A DNA stretch of 37,130 nt from Kiritimatiellia bacterium (GTDB lineage Bacteria > Verrucomicrobiota > Kiritimatiellia > RFP12 > UBA1067), in assembly GCA_017520845.1 (NCBI GenBank), contig JAFXEU010000042.1, forward strand, positions 1-37,130, read 5' to 3'. The notes below the pieces were generated by a model. The model saw only the letters and a program-made list of their open reading frames with translations, had not been told where the DNA came from and searched no databases. Both the position numbers and the translations under genes were made by a program. Below, one piece after another: positions 31,863 to 37,130 of the stretch (positions are counted from its first letter, which is position 1; every line of letters starts with the position of its first letter).

Positions 31863-33202
31863 AACGGCTCGGGAACATATTTGATTTCATAATAGACCGC
31901 GAGCATCTTGCGGATGCGTTTCAGCGTGTTTGCCGCGGGAAGCGAAGAAGAGCCGATGTCGTAAAATATGCGGCAAATCTTGAAGATAATCTTAATGGAC
32001 TGCATCAGGAGTTAAAGAGCGGAATGTTCCATTTTGGAAATTACAATTTCTTCAAGATATATGATCCGAAAGAAAGGACGATTGCGGCGGCTCCTATCAA
32101 GGAACGTATTGTCCATCATGCGTTGATTATGGTGATCGGCGATAGGCTTGAGAGATCATTGATAGACAAGTCTTATGCCTGCAGAAAGGGCAAAGGGCAG
32201 TGGGCGGCAGTCGCCGAGGCTCAGCGATTGTCTCGTAAACATGATTGGTGTCTTAAACTCGACATAAGGCATTTTTTTGATTCTGTCGACCATGGAATCC
32301 TTCTTGGACAGCTCGGACGAAAGATTAAAGATTGTCGAGTTATGGCGTTGATCCGTCAACTCATTGTAAGTTATGAGACGGAGAAGGGTAAAGGTTTGCC
32401 AATCGGGAATCTTACAAGCCAATACTTTGCCAATATCTATTTGGATGGATTGGATAGACTTGAGCAGAATAAGGAAATCGGCTATATTCGGTATATGGAT
32501 GACGCGTTGTTCTTTGGCAGTCGTGAAAAACTTCGCGAATTGATGAAGCGTATACCGGTTTTCCTCAGAGAAAGATTGAAATTGGAATTGAAACCAAAGG
32601 GTGGGCTTCATAGAGTTAATCGCGGCGTGCAATTTCTAGGAGTCAGGGTTTATCCAAACCGAATCTCTTTGTCGCGCAGGAGTAAAATTCGTTTTAGGCG
32701 AAGGGTCGCTTGTTTAGATGCAATGTTGTCAAACGCGATAATATCGGAGAGGCGATATCAGATTCGTATGACACAGATATTTGCTTTTGTGCGTAATTGC
32801 GACACAAAGGCATTAAGGAGAAAGGTCATTTCGGAAAGCGAACAAGGGGAGTTATCGTCTCATGCGAGGCGGTTGCTGGTACGACAACAACAACGCGGGT
32901 TATGCCGCCGCGTGTCGCAGCGCGTATCGCAGCAACAACTACAACAACAACACGAACCCGAGCAACAGCAACAATTTCTGGGGCTTTCGCGTGTGCTGTC
33001 TTCCCGCAGCTCAAGGGCTGATATTAAAAACCGGTTGAACAGTTCGTATTCCAGCACTGTCTTAAAAGGCGGTCAAATAAATTATCTCCGAAGGGAGCCA
33101 GTAAGTGTAAGACCGAACGCTACCGGTGGATGTTTTGAAAATTTCAGTTGTATTAGAGATATTAACAAAGTTGAGCGCCGCAAGGCAAGGAGGGTAAAAT
33201 GA
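31859..33202 (+). CDS. DGR reverse transcriptase with TR-encoded C-terminal tail
   Basis: A 447-codon frame. RT motifs: ERTIAAAPIKERIVHHALI (motifs 0-1), SYACRKGKGQWAAVAEAQ (2), CLKLDIRHFFDSVDH (3/A, catalytic Asp), GLPIGNLTSQYFANIYL (motif 4 with the SQ that marks DGR-type RTs), IRYMDDALFF (YMDD active site) and RGVQFLGVRVYPN (7). The polymerase and thumb end near residue 325. Residues 330-384 are encoded by the TR in a frame different from that of the VR, giving a Gln/Arg-rich stretch. A further 63 residues follow. The stop overlaps the next gene's ATG (33199-33202), which suggests the whole frame is translated. Confidence 0.95.
   Translation: MKRLGNIFDFIIDREHLADAFQRVCRGKRRRADVVKYAANLEDNLNGLHQELKSGMFHFGNYNFFKIYDPKERTIAAAPIKERIVHHALIMVIGDRLERSLIDKSYACRKGKGQWAAVAEAQRLSRKHDWCLKLDIRHFFDSVDHGILLGQLGRKIKDCRVMALIRQLIVSYETEKGKGLPIGNLTSQYFANIYLDGLDRLEQNKEIGYIRYMDDALFFGSREKLRELMKRIPVFLRERLKLELKPKGGLHRVNRGVQFLGVRVYPNRISLSRRSKIRFRRRVACLDAMLSNAIISERRYQIRMTQIFAFVRNCDTKALRRKVISESEQGELSSHARRLLVRQQQRGLCRRVSQRVSQQQLQQQHEPEQQQQFLGLSRVLSSRSSRADIKNRLNSSYSSTVLKGGQINYLRREPVSVRPNATGGCFENFSCIRDINKVERRKARRVK
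32846..33009 (+). repeat. DGR template repeat (TR), 164 bp, inside the RT frame
   Basis: It carries about 39 adenines, many in AAC codons when read in the VR frame (YDNNN, NNYNNN, NSNN). Identity with the VR begins at GGGGAG (32846) and ends at GCAG (33009). The RT frame is shifted relative to this. The upstream half of the repeat is identical to the VR apart from two adenine changes. Confidence 0.96.
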
Positions 33203-36200
33203 TTTTCGACAGCATTCGAAAGTTATCGAAGGCAATCGACAGCAGAATCACGAATGCCATCGATAGCCATCGGCGGCAATCGATGGCAATCGCCAAATCG
33301 TTCGCAATCGGGAGCATTCGACTGCTATTGATATTATTCGTATTTTCGGCGAGCGCGGCGATTGAAACTGCACCAGGTTGGGCCGAGAGTGAGCCGCCGA
33401 TTCGCTTCAAGTCGCGCGATTGGGCGGATGCGGTCTTGGCGGCGGCGAGCACGAACTCTTCGATTGCTATCGAGGGCGGTCGATTGCTATCGAATGCGAC
33501 GTGGTCGAGCGAGCGTACCCACCTTGTATTCAACACGGTTTATGTTCCGAGCGGTGTTACGCTTACGATTTCTGAAGGGACGGTAGTTAAGTTCTGCCCG
33601 GGAACGATGATCAAGGTTGAAGATGGCGGTAAGTTAAGCATTGTAGGCGCGAGCGGCAACGACGTAATTCTTACAGCGGCGAATGACGCGACAGTCGGCG
33701 AGGTTGTTGAGGGGCTTGGCGAAGAGGCGATAGCTTTCGGCGGCATTCGGTTGCAGTCGAGCGCGGCCACATTTACCGACAACGGTTGGCTTGAAACGCG
33801 CGGCTTTAACTATGGGGCGTTCCCGACGGTTTCTGTATTGGGTACTGAGGCGGTGCGCAATGGCGGAGTTGCCTACGTTCCGTTTACGCTTTCGGGGAGT
33901 TCGCGCGAGACGACATTTTCAGTTGAATGGGAAGCGGTTCAAGGTACCGCGAAGTTCGGGGATGATTATACTCTCGCTTCAGGTACGATATCGTGGGGCA
34001 AATCGAGTGAAGGCACGAAGACGCTTCAAATTCCGCTCAATGCCGAGAATATAACTGGTGAGGAGCGCACTTTTACAGTACGAATCAAGGCGGCGAGGTG
34101 CTCAAATATCGGAACGCGCACGGCAACGGTAAAGATTGTCGAGCGTGATGCGCTTACGCTTGAATGGGCGGGAGATTGGGCTGAGAGTGAACCGCCGATC
34201 CGTTTTAAGTCACGCGATTGGGCGGATACCGTCTTGGCGGCGGCGAGTACGAATGACGCGATTGCTATTGAGGGCGGTCGACTGCTGACGAATACAACGT
34301 GGGACGCAACAAAGACCCACCTTGTATTTAACACTGTATATGTGCCGAGCGGCGTTACGCTTACGATTTCAGCGGGCGCGGTGGTGAAGTTCTGCCCTGG
34401 TACGATGATCAAGGTTGAAGACGGCGGTAAACTCAATATTATAGGCGCGAGCGGCAATGACGTAATTTTAACTGCCGCGAACGACGCGACAGTCGGCGAG
34501 ATTGTTGAGGGGCTGGGCGAAGAGGCGATAACATTCGGCGGCATTCGATTGCAGTCGAGCGCATCCACATTCACCGACAACGGTTGGCTCGAAACGCGCG
34601 GCTTTAATTATGGGGCTTATCCGAGCGTTACGCTCAATGATTCGACAGCGTTTAGATCTTCAGGATTGGCTTCGATACCGGTTACTATCAGCGGCTCGCG
34701 CAATCAGGAACTGACGGTTGACTGGGTGGCGGAGGATGTTACGGCTAAATACGGAGAGGATTATACGCTTGCATCAGGGCGCATAACTTGGGGTAAGGCG
34801 AGTGAAGGCACGAAGACGATCGCGATTCCGCTTGTTGCGTCGCATATTGTCGGCGAGACAACGACTTTCAAAATAAAGATTGTTACGGCGCGAGGAGTCA
34901 ATGTAGCCGACGGAGAATGTACAGTTTCGATTCGAGAATTTGACACTCTTAATATCGAATCGGCTTCGGCCGAGAGTGAACCGCCGATCCGTTTCAAGTC
35001 GCGTGATTGGGCGGATGCGGTCTTGGCGGCGGCGAGTACGAATGACGCGATTGCTATCGAGGGCGGTCGACTGCTGACGAATACAACGTGGGACGCAACA
35101 AAGACCCACCTTGTATTTAACACTGTATATGTGCCGAGCGGCATTACGCTTACAATTTCTGAAGGCGCGGTAGTTAAGTTCTGCCCGGGTACGATGATCA
35201 AGGTTGAAGACGGCGGTAAGTTAAGCATTATAGGCGCGAGCGGCAATGACGTAATCTTAACTGCCGCGAACGATGCGACGGCTGGCGAGGCGATAGAGGG
35301 GCTTGGCGAAGAGGCGATAGCTTTCGACGGCATTCGGTTGCAGTCGAGCGCGGCCACCTTCACTGACAACGGTTGGCTCGAAACGCGCGGCTTTAATTAC
35401 GGCGCTTATCCGAATGTAACCTTGCACGATGCGACTGCGAACCGCAAGGCCGGAATGGTGTACTTGCCCGTAACAGTTGGCGGTACGACTCGTAATCAGA
35501 GCTTTACTGTTGATTGGGTAGCGGAAGATGAGTCCGCTCAATTTGGGCGCGATTATAAAACGCATAATTCGGGGCGGATTACTTGGTCTAAGAGCGGGGA
35601 TGGAACAAAATATATTACAATTCCGCTTGTTACAACTGAAAATGCCGGATCTAACCGTACATTTAAGGTGCGCTTTGTCGTTGCGCGCGGCGTTAATGTG
35701 ACGGATGGCGAGGCTACGGTGACAATCGCCGAGTTTGAAAATGGCGGTATTACCAGTATGGATGTTGTTGAACATGCTCCATCTGAGGCATCGCCTGAAT
35801 TTACAATTGATGAGGGTATTGGAATTCAGCCTATCTTTCTCAATAATGTTGAGCAGGTGCGATATAGCGGCAAGTGGCAGACCTACGATAAGAACGACGC
35901 GGTAGCTTTGCGAGTTACTGTTGAATCGGATAATGGCGTTAAGATTCTTAAGGAAACGACAGTTACTGATACAGGAGCTGTCGATTTGAAGCTTGCCGAT
36001 TATCCTGTCGGATGTTACACTCTTAAGCATGAGATTATAAATGACTTGGGTGAGACTCTCGCTACAATGAGTAAGGTTTTCAGCGTGGCAGATGAGGAAG
36101 ATGTTGAACTTCATGGCGGAACATTGACTCAGAATGAAGTTTGGGCTGCGGACAAGGTTCATGTCGTTTATCAGACGGTATATGTTCCATCAATTTACAC

Positions 36201-37130
36201 GCTCTTCATTGAGCCGGGTGCGATTGTCAAGTTCATGACGGGGACAGGTATCGACATTTCACAGGGAGGTGCGCTTTTTGCGAATAAGATTGTCTTTACG
36301 CATATTAATGATGATACGATAGGCGGCGATACGTTGAGTGACGGCTATACCGTCGCGCCGCCGATGGATGCGTATACGCTTTCGGGCAATTTCACGTTCG
36401 GTGACGATACGGAACTTCGCGGCATTACGCAGAACAATGCGCTTACCGGCACGATTTCGACTCGCAAGGTGCTTTCACGCGGCAGTACGTATCGTGTGAG
36501 CGGCACACTTACGATCGCAAACGGCGGTTCGCTTACGATTCCGCCGGGAACGGTTCTCAAGATGGAAGACAAGGCGGCGATTGTCGTCAACAGCGGAGCT
36601 ACATTCAGCGCCGTCGGAACGCGCGCAGCACCGATTATTATTACGTCTATCAAAGATGACTCTGTGAGCGGCGACACAAACGGTGATGGCGATAAGACGA
36701 TTCCGCAACCGGGGGATTGGGTAAAGATCGGTATCAATGGCGGAACGGCGAATTTTGAATTTACAAGTATATTGTATTCAAGTAAAAATCAGACTACCGG
36801 CGCCATTAATATGAATGGCGGAACTGTTGTTTTCAATAACAGTGAAATCGCACATGGCATGTATGATGCCGTCGGTGTCGAGTCGGGTCATTTCTATATG
36901 ACGAATTCGGTGATTCGTGATTGCCTGTTGGCTTTTCGCCATTGGGCTAAAGATCCGATTGTAAATAGTGTTATTTATGATTGCGGTCGTTTGACGCAAG
37001 GCGGCGGGCAGCATTTTGTGAATTGCATTTTCTCGCGCATAACAGAAACGTGGGAGGCGTTTGGATTCCCTCAGAACGGAACGACATACGACAATTGCTG
37101 TTTCTGGAACGAGGGCGGCAGTATTTTAAC
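33199..37130 (+). CDS. Giant secreted surface protein with beta-helix-like and Calx-beta tandem modules (partial)
   Basis: An open frame from ATG 33199 to the window end (over 1310 codons, no stop). AAGGAGGG lies 6 nt upstream and the ATG overlaps the RT stop, so coupling to the DGR genes is likely. A Ser/Ile-rich, repeat-coded leader precedes a membrane or signal helix (SIRLLLILFVFSASAA, about 38-53); ATG 33283 would give a shorter leader. Three modules start near residues 63, 329 and 592. Each has a beta-helix-like part (SEPPIRFKSRDWADAVLAAA, THLVFNTVYVPSGVTLTISE, GTMIKVEDGGKL) and a Calx-beta domain (AKFGDDYTLASGTISWGKSS). Diverged rungs follow from about 971, with a DTNGDGDKT calcium-binding-like motif near 1158. 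It is probably an adhesin or structural exoprotein. Confidence 0.87.
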   Translation, partial: MIFDSIRKLSKAIDSRITNAIDSHRRQSMAIAKSFAIGSIRLLLILFVFSASAAIETAPGWAESEPPIRFKSRDWADAVLAAASTNSSIAIEGGRLLSNATWSSERTHLVFNTVYVPSGVTLTISEGTVVKFCPGTMIKVEDGGKLSIVGASGNDVILTAANDATVGEVVEGLGEEAIAFGGIRLQSSAATFTDNGWLETRGFNYGAFPTVSVLGTEAVRNGGVAYVPFTLSGSSRETTFSVEWEAVQGTAKFGDDYTLASGTISWGKSSEGTKTLQIPLNAENITGEERTFTVRIKAARCSNIGTRTATVKIVERDALTLEWAGDWAESEPPIRFKSRDWADTVLAAASTNDAIAIEGGRLLTNTTWDATKTHLVFNTVYVPSGVTLTISAGAVVKFCPGTMIKVEDGGKLNIIGASGNDVILTAANDATVGEIVEGLGEEAITFGGIRLQSSASTFTDNGWLETRGFNYGAYPSVTLNDSTAFRSSGLASIPVTISGSRNQELTVDWVAEDVTAKYGEDYTLASGRITWGKASEGTKTIAIPLVASHIVGETTTFKIKIVTARGVNVADGECTVSIREFDTLNIESASAESEPPIRFKSRDWADAVLAAASTNDAIAIEGGRLLTNTTWDATKTHLVFNTVYVPSGITLTISEGAVVKFCPGTMIKVEDGGKLSIIGASGNDVILTAANDATAGEAIEGLGEEAIAFDGIRLQSSAATFTDNGWLETRGFNYGAYPNVTLHDATANRKAGMVYLPVTVGGTTRNQSFTVDWVAEDESAQFGRDYKTHNSGRITWSKSGDGTKYITIPLVTTENAGSNRTFKVRFVVARGVNVTDGEATVTIAEFENGGITSMDVVEHAPSEASPEFTIDEGIGIQPIFLNNVEQVRYSGKWQTYDKNDAVALRVTVESDNGVKILKETTVTDTGAVDLKLADYPVGCYTLKHEIINDLGETLATMSKVFSVADEEDVELHGGTLTQNEVWAADKVHVVYQTVYVPSIYTLFIEPGAIVKFMTGTGIDISQGGALFANKIVFTHINDDTIGGDTLSDGYTVAPPMDAYTLSGNFTFGDDTELRGITQNNALTGTISTRKVLSRGSTYRVSGTLTIANGGSLTIPPGTVLKMEDKAAIVVNSGATFSAVGTRAAPIIITSIKDDSVSGDTNGDGDKTIPQPGDWVKIGINGGTANFEFTSILYSSKNQTTGAINMNGGTVVFNNSEIAHGMYDAVGVESGHFYMTNSVIRDCLLAFRHWAKDPIVNSVIYDCGRLTQGGGQHFVNCIFSRITETWEAFGFPQNGTTYDNCCFWNEGGSIL
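33204..33330 (+). repeat. ATCGA-centred roughly 10-bp repeats in the N-terminal coding region
   Basis: TCGA/TCG-centred units such as GCAATCGAC, GCCATCGAT, GCAATCGAT, GCAATCGCC and GCAATCGGG recur with spacing close to 10 bp, for example near 33205, 33216, 33226, 33236, 33260, 33270, 33280 and 33290. They encode repeats like KAIDS, NAIDS, SMAIA and SFAIG before the hydrophobic segment. Confidence 0.55.
33385..35740 (+). repeat. Three tandem modules of about 790 bp within the giant gene
   Basis: The same GAGAGTGA(G/A)CCGCCGAT start occurs at 33385, 34183 and 34972 (spacings 798 and 789 bp, all in frame). The first 430 bp or so of modules 2 and 3 are close to identical in DNA, while the Calx-beta halves are diverged. 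Confidence 0.88.

Larger units (their letters stand above)
29985..33202 (+). mobile_element. Diversity-generating retroelement (target-VR, HRDC accessory, RT with embedded TR)
   Basis: The full cassette is a target protein with a C-terminal variable repeat, a GAAA hairpin after the VR, an HRDC accessory gene, a DGR-class reverse transcriptase, and a template repeat inside the RT frame. TR and VR differ only at TR adenines. This is the hallmark of mutagenic retrohoming, in which an adenine-mutagenised cDNA of the TR replaces the VR. Accessory and RT genes overlap by ATGA. Confidence 0.95.

Noticed and set aside
32850..33020. Second target gene or pseudogene copy of the target C-terminus at the TR
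   Set aside because: Reading the TR in the VR frame gives the target's last 50 residues, but with no upstream FGE domain and adenine-only differences, so it is the DGR template.
32797..33021. 74-codon Thr-rich plus-strand frame over the TR
   Set aside because: A third-frame reading of the AAC-rich template repeat; no ribosome-binding site and not conserved-looking.
31859..33202. Group II intron or retron reverse transcriptase
   Set aside because: No intron domain V or maturase X/HNH domain and no retron msr/msd was seen. The SQ-type motif 4, TR/VR pair and accessory gene identify a DGR.
33540..35369. Repeated minus-strand frames starting MSVN(V/A)ALDCNRMP
   Set aside because: They recur only because the three sense modules of the giant gene are near-identical; no independent coding evidence.

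Overview
This window looks like a chromosomal segment of a Gram-negative bacterium of the PVC group. My best guess is a gut-associated Kiritimatiellota, Lentisphaerota or Verrucomicrobiota member. That guess is an inference from gene content: rplM-rpsI, a group 4 hydrogenase-like membrane module, an RND exporter, and many secreted proteins of types abundant in those phyla (GH123-like, DUF1080, beta-helix, Calx-beta and FGE-sulfatase proteins). I ran no 16S or database comparison. Genes are mostly on the + strand and tightly packed, with repeated ATGA/GTGA stop-start overlaps. Several promoters are of the extended -10 type (TGN-TATAAT).

Layout: 1-1249 holds a partial minus-strand gene and rplM-rpsI with a structured leader and a terminator. 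1293-8541 holds a DEAD-box helicase, a GT2 glycosyltransferase and hyfBCEF-like membrane subunits without any hydrogenase catalytic subunit. 8560-10230 encodes a metallophosphoesterase lipoprotein and a 33-codon remnant. 10394-19433 is one coupled run: RND adaptor, RND pump, two GYF_2-like proteins with V/E/K repeats, a TPR protein and a tRNA-dihydrouridine synthase. 19467-28470 encodes a beta-helix protein, alkaline phosphatase, YibE/F, a GH123-like lipoprotein, UvrB and a convergent DUF1080 protein. 28674-29410 is a MntA/HepT-type toxin-antitoxin pair.

The standout is a diversity-generating retroelement (DGR) at 29985-33202. A secreted FGE-sulfatase/C-type-lectin-like protein carries a C-terminal variable repeat (VR, 31085-31251). 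It is followed by an HRDC-domain accessory protein and a DGR-type reverse transcriptase (RT). The template repeat (TR, 32846-33009) matches the VR at every aligned position except 10, and all 10 are adenines in the TR. The TR lies inside the RT reading frame, the VR has one codon more than the TR, and a GAAA-loop hairpin lies 9 nt past the VR. The RT gene overlaps by ATGA a very large surface protein gene (33199 to beyond the window end) made of tandem beta-helix-like plus Calx-beta modules. The cassette therefore appears to be a four-gene transcription unit: diversified surface protein, mutagenesis machinery and a giant exoprotein.

A 574-bp stretch before the DGR target (29411-29984) has no convincing gene but contains many small hairpins.
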